Shown piece by piece: positions 1-9,141 of a stretch of DNA of 64,000 bases. Below the pieces are notes generated by a model. That model did no database searches, was not told the origin of the DNA, and was given only the letters and a program-made list of their open reading frames with translations. How positions within the stretch are numbered: the first letter of the stretch is position 1; every line of letters starts with the position of its first letter. The stretch comes from UBA12018 sp051656605 (GTDB lineage: Bacteria; Bacteroidota; Bacteroidia; Bacteroidales; CAMTPD01). A program made the translations under genes and the position numbers. Where the stretch lies: contig JBOGCF010000007.1 of the NCBI GenBank assembly GCA_051656605.1, forward strand, positions 124,001-188,000, written 5' to 3'.

Positions 1-888
1 ATATTCATATTCAGGATGATCAAAAACCCATCGTACGGCAGGATTATCTTTCATGGCTTCCATGTCTCCTCCCATTGCATAATCTGTAACAACGAAAAGT
101 TGTGTGAAACGATCAATATAATCTCTTGGTGCATCAGTTTGCACAGGCCTCTTTCTGTAATCTTGTGTGAAATACCCTGCTGGCATTGCCATCATTCGAG
201 CTTCATGAGGTTCTCCGTAATGAACTTTTGGTGCAGTCTCTACTAATGCTAATATTTCAGATGTAAAGCTATTGATAACAACATCACTAGTTCCTTTGTT
301 CTCAATCTGAATTTGCTTAGAAAGTATTGGAGCTCCATTGTATAATTCATAAATAACATGGATCACCACATCTTGAATTTCTTTGGGTGCATAAGGGGAC
401 GCTTTGTATTCAAACTGAACACGCACCCCTTTTGCTGGCCACTCAAAACGAGTTGAAATCCACTTTGTGTTAGGACTCCAATCAAAACGAGCCTGTGTAT
501 TATCGATCTTTACACTGCTAAACCGGAATGACAAAGAATCCACACTCATTTGATTTAGAAAACTTGTTGACAAATAATTGTGAACAGGCTGCCCGATTAA
601 ACCTCCAACATCATAACTTTTATCATTCAACACAACGATTGCTTCAGGACGCACAGCTCGCAACTCACTATTTCCTGTCATCAAATTATCATATGCAATT
701 GTTGCACAATTAGGGGAGATACTAAACTTACGACTCACTAATCCATTCGATATCAAAACCGTACTATCTGTTTGGCTACACTCTGCAATAAAGCTGCGAC
801 CGTCGATCAACCAGTCTCGTTTTACATGAGAAGCATAAAGGCTAGTCCAAAATGATAACCATAATAATATTGTTAATTGTTTTTTCAT
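1..888 (-). CDS. Secreted glycoside-hydrolase-like protein, N-terminal part (runs off window)
   Basis: An uninterrupted minus-strand frame of 296 codons runs from an ATG at 888 to the window edge, so the C-terminus is missing. Residues 1-19 (MKKQLTILLWLSFWTSLYA) form a typical signal peptide, so the protein is exported. The next ~270 residues look like the beta-sandwich N-terminal domain of large glycosidases: 'ISNGLVSRKF' followed by alternating hydrophobic strands. I see general similarity to alpha-galactosidase/melibiase-type proteins of Bacteroidota, but no catalytic motif lies in the visible part. It follows another secreted glycosidase-like gene in the same direction, 71 bases away, with a strong hairpin between them. 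The sugar specificity cannot be read from this fragment. Confidence 0.6.
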   Translation of the reverse strand, partial: MKKQLTILLWLSFWTSLYASHVKRDWLIDGRSFIAECSQTDSTVLISNGLVSRKFSISPNCATIAYDNLMTGNSELRAVRPEAIVVLNDKSYDVGGLIGQPVHNYLSTSFLNQMSVDSLSFRFSSVKIDNTQARFDWSPNTKWISTRFEWPAKGVRVQFEYKASPYAPKEIQDVVIHVIYELYNGAPILSKQIQIENKGTSDVVINSFTSEILALVETAPKVHYGEPHEARMMAMPAGYFTQDYRKRPVQTDAPRDYIDRFTQLFVVTDYAMGGDMEAMKDNPAVRWVFDHPEYEY

Positions 889-906
889 GATACAAGTAAT
901 TTAAGG

Positions 907-943
907 ATCAACCTTTGGCTTTGGTCAAGAGCCAAAGGTTGAT
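907..943 (-). repeat. Perfect inverted repeat between the two glycosidase-like genes
   Basis: ATCAACCTTTGGCT (907-920) is exactly complementary to AGCCAAAGGTTGAT (930-943), giving a 14-bp stem with a 9-base loop. It lies just after the stop at 960 and just before the start at 888. The minus-strand sequence after it (CCTTAAATTACTTG) has no clear U-run, so it may be an attenuator or an mRNA-stabilising hairpin rather than a full terminator. Confidence 0.55.
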
Positions 944-959
944 GGAATTATGTAGAATA

Positions 960-3635
960 CTATTTTTCAAGCATTAGAATCATACCGCTGCGGCCCATGA
1001 CTTCATAGGAGCGGTTAAGGCCTTTACTTCCTTCCCATTGCACATTACGGATTTCGGGAAGTGTAACTTTGGATGGTTTGAATCCTAAGAGTTCTTCGTT
1101 TAGTTTGAGATTGATTTTTTGCGGCGTATCGGTCCAGTTGGCTAAAGCGACAATGGCTTTGTCTCCATTTACAAATATGGATGCCGGAACCGATTCATTC
1201 TCTGTTGTGATTGGGTTTCGCTCGTCCCAATAACCTACGAATGATGCTTTGTCCATTCCTAGTTTGTCCCAAACTTTCCACAACTCGGTTGGATTCCCAC
1301 TCCAAGGCAAACGTGGAAGCATTCCAAATACCATTCCACGATAAACATTTTGCGCGTCTAGTGTTTCGCTCATTAGACCGAAAGGAATCCCCGACATCTC
1401 GACCATCCAAAAGTCGAGCGAATTGTGCGCACCAAAACCTTCACCAATCCAAGTACGGTCTACATACGGAAGCAGTTCTAGGTAAATGTGAAGCGAGTTT
1501 GCAAAGCCGGCCCATTCGTTCATGTGATTCCATGAGTGAATATCAATCAGTCTTCGCTTACCGTCTTTATCAAGAATACGACGTCCTCTTTTCAAGGTTT
1601 CACGATCGAGAGCACTATCATCAATATAAATACCATCGAGTCCGAGGTTGTCGATCATCCAAGATAACCCTTCGAGGTAATAGTTGTTCCAACGCGAATC
1701 TGGCGTAGTAATTACTGATATATCCATATCTCCTTTGTACTTTCCTTCGCTGAAAGCATTGTACCATGCAGGAATAAAGTTTGTTTTCAAGTTGCGGCTC
1801 AACCATTCGTTTGGCCCGTTGGGGTGAATCAGCGTACGTTCATCTTTGCCTTTACCGTCGTGAATCACTTCATCGCCTAAACTTCTCAAAGCCCACAACT
1901 CAGGAATCTTCACCGTTAGCTCTCGCGTTGTATAGTAAAGTCTCACTTTCATATCCTCCTGATGCGCTTTGTCCATAAACGATTTAAGTTCGGGTAGCGC
2001 CTCGTCATAATATGGATAGTTGATGAAAGGATACACATCTTTTTTATGATGCACGTTGATACTATTTGCTCCACCTTTTTTGGCTTCGCTAATATACTTA
2101 CTGCTTACATCGCTGTTGGAGTGATAAAATCGTTCGTTCGATTGAGTTGCCATATCCAAAGGTTTTACCGGAGTAATCAGCATCTCGAAGTTGAATTTCT
2201 CACGCTGCCCCTTTGTCATTGTTCTTGCACCGCAATAAGCAGTAAGCAATACGTTGTCTGCTTTGTCAGTAACCTTTACACCTCCTTTGTTTTCATTGCC
2301 CCACGAAGATGGAAGGTTTAGTTTTCCTTTCGAGTAATAGATATTTACCAGCGGACGGTTGTAGTTGTCTCCTTTAAATACAAAGTTAAGTCCGGCGTTT
2401 ACGTTGCCCATCCATATCTTATCTTGATGCTTGTCGGTATCCCACTTCCAATCGAGTGTTTTTCCTTTGCGAGCTCCACCTTGCAATCCCATTCCCATGA
2501 TAAACTGTGATGCATAATCTGTGTAAGGAACTTCCAGACGGATATCTTTTACATCAACGTTTTGTTTAGCCTCTACCTCTATTTGATAGTTGACGAAACC
2601 ATCAAACTCCATCTTACCGGTATAGGTAACCGCAAAGTCTTTGTTTGACGCTTTTGATTCCCACACAACTATACCTCTTTCTTTGCGAATGAAGCGAGGA
2701 GTTGAACCTTTTAATTGTTGAACTCCGTTATTCGTTTCGATTACGAAATTCATTTGCTGAGCCAACACGTTATTACTGCTATTAGCGTTGAGCTGATTGG
2801 AGCGATCGTATTTCGTAACAATAGCTCTGGGTAAACCTGAACTTCCAAGCTCTAAATATCCTCCAAGGTAATTGATCTTCGTTTTCTCGACAGAAAGATT
2901 GGTGTAAGGTGCCGTAGGAGTATTTGCTCGTCCTATGGTTGAGTTGAGCCAAGACAAGCGACTTTTGCGCCAACCTTCATTTGTTCCGTTATTGGGCAAT
3001 GCCTCTCCCGAAACTTTCAATTGAATCATTACTGGCGATTCTTTTCCGGCAGCATTGCGCACAATTGCTTTTCCGGTATAAACTCCGGATGCGTTTTGTG
3101 GCAGTTGCACACCACACCAAAGTGGTTTTACCGTACCTTTTGCAACTTGTAATTTCTTGGAAAACTTCTTGCCATCGGCACCCATGCCTTCTTGATTAAA
3201 ACAAGTTATATTTTCTTTCTTGATGCGTTGACCTTTCTCATTTACAAAGTCGTCGAATACTACAATAACACCATCGGTATTTTCAGAAGGAGAGTAGACT
3301 CCAATCTGCCATGTAAAGAACTCTCCGGGTGAAGCATTGTCTGAAACGACATTACGTAACGACGGATCTTTTTGTAACCAACGACGTGGAATGGAGTCGT
3401 ATACTCTAATATCGTGCATCCTGTCTTCTGCAAAACAAAAGAAACCTGAGGCTGGTAGCGACTTTAATAAAGATGCAACTTCAGACGATGAAGCAAAGTC
3501 TCTCATCACACTAGACTCTTCTGCAACAACTCCTGTACGTTGTAAATCTTCAAATGCATTTGTAACACCTTCTTGTGCCCATATATGAAAAGGTAGCAAG
3601 GAACACAACAGTGCTGTTTTGATGTAAGTCTTCAT
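960..3635 (-). CDS. Large secreted glycoside-hydrolase-like protein (DUF6067/GH123-like)
   Basis: An 891-residue protein from the ATG at 3635. The frame extends ten codons further, but MKTYIKTALLCSLLPFHIWA is a clean signal peptide, so I start there. The N-terminal third is beta-rich; the C-terminal half looks like a TIM barrel with 'GLDGIYIDDSALDRETL' carrying paired aspartates, then 'WIGEGFGAHN' and a small beta domain at the end. The overall pattern resembles the large DUF6067 proteins of Bacteroidota and Planctomycetes, which are annotated as glycoside-hydrolase-domain proteins. That family call is from memory of its character, not a search. It is probably periplasmic or outer-membrane associated and co-oriented with the next glycosidase-like gene. 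Substrate unknown. Confidence 0.65.
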   Translation of the reverse strand: MKTYIKTALLCSLLPFHIWAQEGVTNAFEDLQRTGVVAEESSVMRDFASSSEVASLLKSLPASGFFCFAEDRMHDIRVYDSIPRRWLQKDPSLRNVVSDNASPGEFFTWQIGVYSPSENTDGVIVVFDDFVNEKGQRIKKENITCFNQEGMGADGKKFSKKLQVAKGTVKPLWCGVQLPQNASGVYTGKAIVRNAAGKESPVMIQLKVSGEALPNNGTNEGWRKSRLSWLNSTIGRANTPTAPYTNLSVEKTKINYLGGYLELGSSGLPRAIVTKYDRSNQLNANSSNNVLAQQMNFVIETNNGVQQLKGSTPRFIRKERGIVVWESKASNKDFAVTYTGKMEFDGFVNYQIEVEAKQNVDVKDIRLEVPYTDYASQFIMGMGLQGGARKGKTLDWKWDTDKHQDKIWMGNVNAGLNFVFKGDNYNRPLVNIYYSKGKLNLPSSWGNENKGGVKVTDKADNVLLTAYCGARTMTKGQREKFNFEMLITPVKPLDMATQSNERFYHSNSDVSSKYISEAKKGGANSINVHHKKDVYPFINYPYYDEALPELKSFMDKAHQEDMKVRLYYTTRELTVKIPELWALRSLGDEVIHDGKGKDERTLIHPNGPNEWLSRNLKTNFIPAWYNAFSEGKYKGDMDISVITTPDSRWNNYYLEGLSWMIDNLGLDGIYIDDSALDRETLKRGRRILDKDGKRRLIDIHSWNHMNEWAGFANSLHIYLELLPYVDRTWIGEGFGAHNSLDFWMVEMSGIPFGLMSETLDAQNVYRGMVFGMLPRLPWSGNPTELWKVWDKLGMDKASFVGYWDERNPITTENESVPASIFVNGDKAIVALANWTDTPQKINLKLNEELLGFKPSKVTLPEIRNVQWEGSKGLNRSYEVMGRSGMILMLEK

Positions 3636-3762
3636 TGATTCGTTTTTGTTATTTGACGAACGCAAATATGAACACTTAGTCTTGTATTAATATTCTTAAA
3701 CATCCAAAAATTAGACTCAAAAATACAGAGTATTAATTGTCAACTAATTAAAACCCTCACTT

Positions 3763-3828
3763 TACAAGAATAAACAAAAAGAAAAAGAGCAAACATTGTT
3801 TCTTTTCTCTAAAAACATTGTTTGCTCT
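3763..3828 (-). terminator. Terminator of the menB-menC-menE block
   Basis: AGAGCAAACA (3786-3795) pairs with TGTTTGCTCT (3819-3828); the stem continues for five more pairs after one mismatch. On the minus strand it is followed by TTTTTCTTTTTG, a good U-tract. It lies 60 bases past the menE stop. Confidence 0.8.
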
Positions 3829-3886
3829 AACATCTAGTATTCTAGCAATAACATGATTCATGCTATATATGAATCATTATTAATAT

Positions 3887-5002
3887 TTACTTTAATAACA
3901 AACCAACTAAATCGCGGATGGATTTGCGTGCAAGTTTACCCGAGGTGGTCAACGGTATTTCATCCACATACAATATTTGCTTAGGACGTTCATAGGGCAA
4001 AAGCAAATCAAATATAACTTCTTTGTTTACTTCAAATCCTTGCTTCTCGACCAAGAGAACAACAGCTTCTCCAAAACGTTCGTTTGAAATTGCGGTAATC
4101 GCAAAAGGAACTCGAATATAATCTGAAAGCTTGTGCTCAATATCATCAACAAAAAGCTTCACTCCTCCTGAAATAATTACATTATCCCTACGACCTAAGA
4201 CTTTAAATTCACGCTCATTTTTGATCTCACAAATATCATTCGTTTGCAATAACTCGCTATTAACACCCGGCGCATCGATAACCAACGTTTCGTCTTCCGA
4301 CAGAGAAATATTCACGCCTTGCATAACTTGATAATACGACGATGCATCTTTTCCGTTTAACTTCCGCAAAGCGATGTGCGATAAAGTCTCGGTCATTCCG
4401 TAGGTTGAATAGCAAGCTGATGTTAATTGTCCGATTCTTGATTCAAGCGATGCACTTACAGCTGCACCTCCAATAATAATTGTTCGAATACGATTCAAGT
4501 GTTCCTCACCATGCTGACTTTCAAAGGTGTTGTAAACTTGCATAGGAATAAGTGCTGCAAAGTCGAAGTGTTCGTTCGTTTGTATTACCGGATTCCCGCA
4601 TGGTGCAATCGGAATCACATCCCAACCGGCAACAAGTGCTCTTACCAAAACCATCACTCCGGCTACATAGTGCACAGGCAAACACAACAAAGCTTTGCAT
4701 CCTTTATAGAGTTGCAAAGCTTCGCATGTCATCATAGCACTATGCATCATTTGCTCTTTGTATACGGTTATTGATTTGGGTGTACCGGTAGAACCCGATG
4801 TGTGCAGTGTCATCGTTGGTGTTTCTGCATACCAATCTTTCAAAAAAGACAGAATTGCAGTCTCGTATTGCTTCTGTTCAGCTGATAAAATAACTGGCGT
4901 ATAAAACTCAGTGAAAGCATCACTCAATAGCTGCTCCCATGTGTATGCAACTCCTCGTAACGTAAATGTCTGAGATGCGATATTTGTATTGAAATAAGAC
5001 AT
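3887..5002 (-). CDS. menE: O-succinylbenzoate-CoA ligase
   Basis: A 371-residue acyl-adenylate-forming enzyme that activates O-succinylbenzoate to its CoA thioester with ATP in menaquinone synthesis. The P-loop-like motif TSGSTGTPK is at residues 68-76, STYGMTET is in the middle, GRRDNVIISGGVKL marks the hinge, and LTTSGKLARK near the C-terminus carries the catalytic lysine. It is shorter than the ~450-residue enterobacterial enzyme, mainly in the N-terminal region, as I would expect for Bacteroidota MenE. It is the last gene of the block, four bases after menC, and is followed by a strong terminator. Confidence 0.93.
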   Translation of the reverse strand: MSYFNTNIASQTFTLRGVAYTWEQLLSDAFTEFYTPVILSAEQKQYETAILSFLKDWYAETPTMTLHTSGSTGTPKSITVYKEQMMHSAMMTCEALQLYKGCKALLCLPVHYVAGVMVLVRALVAGWDVIPIAPCGNPVIQTNEHFDFAALIPMQVYNTFESQHGEEHLNRIRTIIIGGAAVSASLESRIGQLTSACYSTYGMTETLSHIALRKLNGKDASSYYQVMQGVNISLSEDETLVIDAPGVNSELLQTNDICEIKNEREFKVLGRRDNVIISGGVKLFVDDIEHKLSDYIRVPFAITAISNERFGEAVVLLVEKQGFEVNKEVIFDLLLPYERPKQILYVDEIPLTTSGKLARKSIRDLVGLLLK

Positions 5003-5006
5003 AAGC

Positions 5007-6074
5007 TTAACGTATTGAAGAATAGTCGAATGAAACTTGAGGATTGTACCAAAGTCGCTCTCCTTCTATATGCAACGGAGATGAGAAGTTGTTGGAATAT
5101 AGCAATCCGGTTCCTAATCCTTGTGGAACTTTTACATTCAATGAAGCAGTCCACTGTGCAATCGCATTAAGTCCTACATTTGACTCCAAAGCGGAAGTAA
5201 CCCACCAAGGAATAGATTGCTCTTCTGCGAGTTTGATCCACTCATTGCAGCCAAAGATTCCGCCATGCAAAGATGGTTTCAAGATGATATATTGAGGAGC
5301 GATTGTAGCAAGTAGTTCTTTCTTTGTCTCATAGTCGTTTATACCGATCAACTCTTCATCGAGAGCAATAGGTATCGACGTATTTGCACAAAGCTTTGCC
5401 ATCGCTTCCCTCTGTCCGGCTCTTATCGGTTGTTCGATCGAATGAATCTCAAATTCGCTCAAACGTTTTAACTTCTCCGAAGCTTCATGTGGGGCAAAAG
5501 CACCGTTAGCATCCACTCGAATTTCCATAACTGAAGCCGGAAAATGCTCGCGTACATAGCGAAGCAATTGCAACTCATCTTCAAAGTTGATCGCTCCGAT
5601 CTTTAGCTTTAGACATGTGAATCCGGCAGAAAGCTTTTTCTCTATTTGATTAAACATAGCCTCTTTCGAGCCCATCCAAATAAGACCGTTTATAACGATC
5701 CCTTCTTCACCTCTACTAAAAGGTGTATCAAACAAGCGACATGTTCCTGCATTGTAATGCAAAAGAGCCGACTCTAATCCGAATAGCATAGATGGGTAAT
5801 TCTTCATAGACGCATAGTCTATTACTCCGGTTTCGCGAAATGTATTGCAAAAGCGTTGAAGAACTTCATCGTAGTTAGGAATATCGTCACAACTGAGATT
5901 GGGTAGTGGTGCGCACTCTCCTATTCCAAAAGCCGAAGCATCTGCCTCGGATTGTAATATAATAAAGCGGGAGTCTCTAAAATTATAAATCCCACGAGAA
6001 GTACCCGCGGGATTTATAAAGTCCAATCTATATGGTTTTATAAAAACGTTCATATCGAAAGGTGTTATTATCAA
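5007..6074 (-). CDS. menC: O-succinylbenzoate synthase (enolase superfamily)
   Basis: 355 residues; dehydrates SHCHC to O-succinylbenzoate. The enolase-superfamily residues are in order: KLK at 156-158, metal ligands D188 (VDANG), E214 (EQP) and D239 (LDEE), and the second catalytic lysine K266 (ILKPS). The start at 6074 overlaps the menB stop as ATGA, suggesting translational coupling. A second ATG seven codons later (6053) fits the usual family N-terminus (...IKPYRLDF...TSRG) equally well and cannot be excluded. It lies between menB and menE, so the three genes should form one transcript. Confidence 0.93.
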   Translation of the reverse strand: MIITPFDMNVFIKPYRLDFINPAGTSRGIYNFRDSRFIILQSEADASAFGIGECAPLPNLSCDDIPNYDEVLQRFCNTFRETGVIDYASMKNYPSMLFGLESALLHYNAGTCRLFDTPFSRGEEGIVINGLIWMGSKEAMFNQIEKKLSAGFTCLKLKIGAINFEDELQLLRYVREHFPASVMEIRVDANGAFAPHEASEKLKRLSEFEIHSIEQPIRAGQREAMAKLCANTSIPIALDEELIGINDYETKKELLATIAPQYIILKPSLHGGIFGCNEWIKLAEEQSIPWWVTSALESNVGLNAIAQWTASLNVKVPQGLGTGLLYSNNFSSPLHIEGERLWYNPQVSFDYSSIR

Positions 6075-6892
6075 GGAAATTTAGGATACTTCTTAAATTC
6101 CGGTTTACGTTTTTCTAGGAAAGCATGTTTACCTTCTTGTGCTTCTTCGGTTAGATAGTAAAGCAACGTTGCATTTCCGGCAAACTCTTGCAAGCCTGCT
6201 TGCCCGTCTAACTCTGCATTAAGTCCTAGCTTAATCATGCGTAATGCCATTGGGCTATGCTGCATCATCGTTTGTGCCCATTCAACAACCTCATCTTCCA
6301 ATTGATCAAACGGAACTACTTTATTTACCAATCCCATTTCCAATGCTTCTTGAGCTGAGTATTGACGACACATAAACCAGATTTCGCGCGCTTTCTTTTG
6401 ACCAACCACACGAGCAAGGTATGAAGAACCAAATCCGGCGTCAAAGCTACCTACGCGAGGACCGGTTTGTCCGAAAATAGCATTTTCAGATGCGATAGAC
6501 AAGTCACATACAACATGCAATACGTGTCCGCCTCCGATTGCAAAGCCATTTACCATTGCAATTACAGGCTTAGGCATAGAGCGAATTTGCTTTTGAACTT
6601 CCAATACATTGAGACGAGGAACCCCATCTTTACCAATATATCCGCCCAATCCTTTTACGTTTTGATCTCCTCCTGCACAGAAAGCTTTATCTCCTGCGCC
6701 TGTAAGAACGATTACGCTGATGTTTTCATCTTCTCTACAAATACGCAATGCATCGCTAATTTCCAATGTAGTAGTCGGAGTAAATGCATTTCTATAACGT
6801 GGACGGTTGATTGTAATCTTAGCAATACCTTCGAAGTAATCGAAAAGAATCTCTTCGTATTCCTTGATAGTTTGCCATTCTCTCTTTGCCAT
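6071..6892 (-). CDS. menB: 1,4-dihydroxy-2-naphthoyl-CoA synthase
   Basis: 273 residues of the crotonase fold; closes the second ring by converting O-succinylbenzoyl-CoA to dihydroxynaphthoyl-CoA. Diagnostic MenB stretches are AGGDQNVKG (oxyanion-hole region), AIGGGHVLH, FGQTGPRVGSFDAGFGSSY and REIWFMCRQYSAQEA, nearly identical to the enterobacterial enzyme. The length is normal. It starts the menB-menC-menE block, 48 bases after the phosphatase-fold gene upstream, with which it may be co-transcribed. Confidence 0.96.
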   Translation of the reverse strand: MAKREWQTIKEYEEILFDYFEGIAKITINRPRYRNAFTPTTTLEISDALRICREDENISVIVLTGAGDKAFCAGGDQNVKGLGGYIGKDGVPRLNVLEVQKQIRSMPKPVIAMVNGFAIGGGHVLHVVCDLSIASENAIFGQTGPRVGSFDAGFGSSYLARVVGQKKAREIWFMCRQYSAQEALEMGLVNKVVPFDQLEDEVVEWAQTMMQHSPMALRMIKLGLNAELDGQAGLQEFAGNATLLYYLTEEAQEGKHAFLEKRKPEFKKYPKFP

Positions 6893-6940
6893 ATTTATTC
6901 TTTTTGTGTTTCTAAATACGGTGCAAATATAATTAAACTT

Positions 6941-7408
6941 TTACACGTCGCACCAAACACCACAACCATCATCTCCCAGAATTTCTTTATCTTTTATATC
7001 GCGCAGATAAAAATCGAAAAGTACGATGCTCATTTTATCTCTTAGCGTAATATAAGCATCATCTTCGGTTTGCGTTGTATGATCTGCAACTAAAGGATTT
7101 ACAAACTCCATCTCAATGCTTTGTCCACCGGAACGCTCTTTCAACTTTGAAGCAATTTCCTGATCGTGATCAGTGAGTGTAAGGATATAATCCCACTTCT
7201 GATCTTTAAAGATCTCTGTGTGGTAACTATGAATAGCCGTAATATCAATTCCTTGTGCTTGCATGGCATGAACTGCGTATTCACTCATTCCATGTTTTGC
7301 TTCATCAGAACCAAGATCCAACTCCAATGAGGGATCAAATGAGCGTAAGAAACCATAAACCATTTCGCCTCTTCCACTACTATCCGAACATAATATCAAT
7401 ATTCTCAT
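6941..7408 (-). CDS. Low-molecular-weight phosphatase/arsenate-reductase-fold protein
   Basis: 155 residues. The N-terminus 'ILILCSDSSGR' keeps the CX5R phosphate-binding loop of the low-molecular-weight tyrosine phosphatase family (Cys7...Arg13) right after the first beta strand. The family's second half is different: I see no DP-(Y/F) general-acid loop, the position after YILTLTD is H-D-Q-E, and the protein ends in a Cys-X3-Cys pair (Cys149, Cys153). That could support a thiol relay as in arsenate reductases, but the classical ArsC cysteines are absent. It lies upstream of menB in the same direction. Function uncertain: phosphatase, reductase or a non-enzymatic relative. Confidence 0.7.
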   Translation of the reverse strand: MRILILCSDSSGRGEMVYGFLRSFDPSLELDLGSDEAKHGMSEYAVHAMQAQGIDITAIHSYHTEIFKDQKWDYILTLTDHDQEIASKLKERSGGQSIEMEFVNPLVADHTTQTEDDAYITLRDKMSIVLFDFYLRDIKDKEILGDDGCGVWCDV

Positions 7409-7543
7409 AACTTCAAGTTTTATTCTGTTGAAAGAACAAAAGCAACGACTGCAAGTTTAACCCTCCACTCATTAAAACTAGTCAAATTTGGCTGTAATAC
7501 TAAAAAAACGTTGAAATATACCCGCTAAAAAGAACAAATTAGA

Positions 7544-7551
7544 TACCTTTG
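7544..7551 (+). promoter_or_regulatory. Candidate -7 box (TACCTTTG) for the M28 peptidase gene
   Basis: TACCTTTG matches the Bacteroidota -7 consensus TAnnTTTG, 82 bases before the start codon. No TTTG occurs at the expected distance upstream, so the call is tentative. The rest of the 225-base divergent gap (7409-7633) shows nothing else I can name. Confidence 0.4.
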
Positions 7552-7633
7552 GATAAAGATGAAAACAATAATATTTTCAAGAAAACTTGACTAAGGCATC
7601 TTAAATAGCTAACAGACTAAATATTTTCAACGT

Positions 7634-8998
7634 ATGAAATCAATGAAAAGCTCTCTACTCTTTTCCCTTTTTCTCTTGAGCGTATCGTCGCATGCGCAAC
7701 AACAAACAGAGTCTATTAACCCGAACCAAGCTTTGCTTGATAAATTTAAACAACACGTTGTTACATTATCAAGCGAAGAGTTTGCCGGTAGAGCTCCGAT
7801 GACAAAAGGCGACACTTTGGCTTTTACTTATATTGTAGATCAATTGAAGACAATGCCAAATGTGGAATTGCTTGGAGATAAAGGTCTTCAAACATTTGGC
7901 TTTGCCGGATTAAGAGAGTATGCCGATGATAGTACACAAATGAAAATCAATGGCAAGAAGCTACGCATCAATATTGATTATACTCCAAGCACATATTCTT
8001 GGAGTGGTGGTTTTAATGGTAAAGTTGAATACATAGGAGAAGGTAGCCCTGCAAACTTCGACACCCTTGATGTAAAGGGAAAGATTGTAATGATAGACCA
8101 TATCCAATCAACACCTGAAGCTTACCAAGATACATTGCGCAAACAAATACGAGCGGCTGAAAAAGCAAAAGTTGCCGGCATAGTTATCGCAACGGAAGAA
8201 TTACCGACAGTTGAAGCCGTACGCTATCTAAGTAGAACTCTTTCGCTTGTATACGTAACTCCTAAAACTGCAACGTTGCTTAAAGATGGTGCCAATGTGG
8301 AGTATTTTGCAAAAATATTCGGAGGTAAGAAGAAAGAGAAATATACACAAAATGTTGTAGCTCGTATCAAAGCTGCACCACAGCATAACCCAAATAACGA
8401 CTGTATCGTGGTTGGTGCACACTACGATCACATGGGTATTACTACAAAAGATGGTGTAACTGAAATCAATTACGGCGCAGATGACAACGCTACCGGTATT
8501 GCAACACTTCTTGAATTGGCACGATACTTCTCGTCACATCAAGACTTACTGAAAAGAGATATCGTTTTTGTTGCCTTTGGCGCAGAAGAATGGGGACTAG
8601 TAGGATCTACTTATTTTGCAGAACATCCACTGGTTCCTCTGAAAAGTATTAAAGCGATGTTTAACTTCGATATGACCGGTCGTATGGAAAAGAACAACCT
8701 CAACATCCGTGGTGTTGGAGTTGTTACCGAAGCTTTTTCGCATTTGTCTACATTACCAAATCCTAATCAACTGAATTTATCATTGATCATGTCAGGGCTT
8801 GAAGGTACAGACTATGCATCATTCAATCGCAAGGGAGTTCCATCTATGTCTTTCTCTACTGGTATTCATAAAGACTATCACTCACCTCTAGATACAGAAG
8901 ACAAGATTAACTACGATGGTATGCAACGCGTTTACAACTTCGTGCTACCGCTTATTTCACGGGCAGCATTCGAACACACTAAATTTACCAAGCAATAA
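7634..8998 (+). CDS. Exported M28-family zinc aminopeptidase with PA-type insert
   Basis: 454 residues with a signal peptide ending near SSHAQ (residue ~22), so periplasmic or surface-exposed. The co-catalytic di-zinc site is visible in order: VGAHYDHMG (His/Asp), YGADDNATG (bridging Asp), GAEEWGLVGS (catalytic Glu-Glu), FDMTGR (Asp) and HKDYHSPLD (final His). A protease-associated-type insert lies at residues ~100-210. It would release N-terminal residues from peptides. It sits with the following SDR gene on the plus strand, between the two halves of the menaquinone cluster, and has its own strong terminator, so it is probably monocistronic. MKSMKSS allows a start three codons later. Confidence 0.88.
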   Translation: MKSMKSSLLFSLFLLSVSSHAQQQTESINPNQALLDKFKQHVVTLSSEEFAGRAPMTKGDTLAFTYIVDQLKTMPNVELLGDKGLQTFGFAGLREYADDSTQMKINGKKLRINIDYTPSTYSWSGGFNGKVEYIGEGSPANFDTLDVKGKIVMIDHIQSTPEAYQDTLRKQIRAAEKAKVAGIVIATEELPTVEAVRYLSRTLSLVYVTPKTATLLKDGANVEYFAKIFGGKKKEKYTQNVVARIKAAPQHNPNNDCIVVGAHYDHMGITTKDGVTEINYGADDNATGIATLLELARYFSSHQDLLKRDIVFVAFGAEEWGLVGSTYFAEHPLVPLKSIKAMFNFDMTGRMEKNNLNIRGVGVVTEAFSHLSTLPNPNQLNLSLIMSGLEGTDYASFNRKGVPSMSFSTGIHKDYHSPLDTEDKINYDGMQRVYNFVLPLISRAAFEHTKFTKQ

Positions 8999-9020
8999 AC
9001 TCATCTCATACGATATAGAA

Positions 9021-9057
9021 GAGCGATTGTTATTATAACAGTCGCTCTTTTCTGTTT
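9021..9057 (+). terminator. Terminator of the M28 peptidase gene
   Basis: GAGCGATTGTTA (9021-9032) pairs with TAACAGTCGCTC (9036-9047), a 12-bp stem with one G-U pair and a 3-base loop, followed by TTTTCTGTTTTAT. Confidence 0.9.
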
Positions 9058-9141
9058 TATAATAGCTTCTATTTATCTAGTCGCAAAGAAAAACTTTCTG
9101 ATAATAAGACCAGTTATACATATAAGATTCAATGTATAAGT

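Noticed and set aside
1211..1708. 165-codon plus-strand frame inside the DUF6067-like gene
   Set aside because: Antisense shadow of a gene with clear signal peptide and domain structure; no promoter or ribosome binding site.
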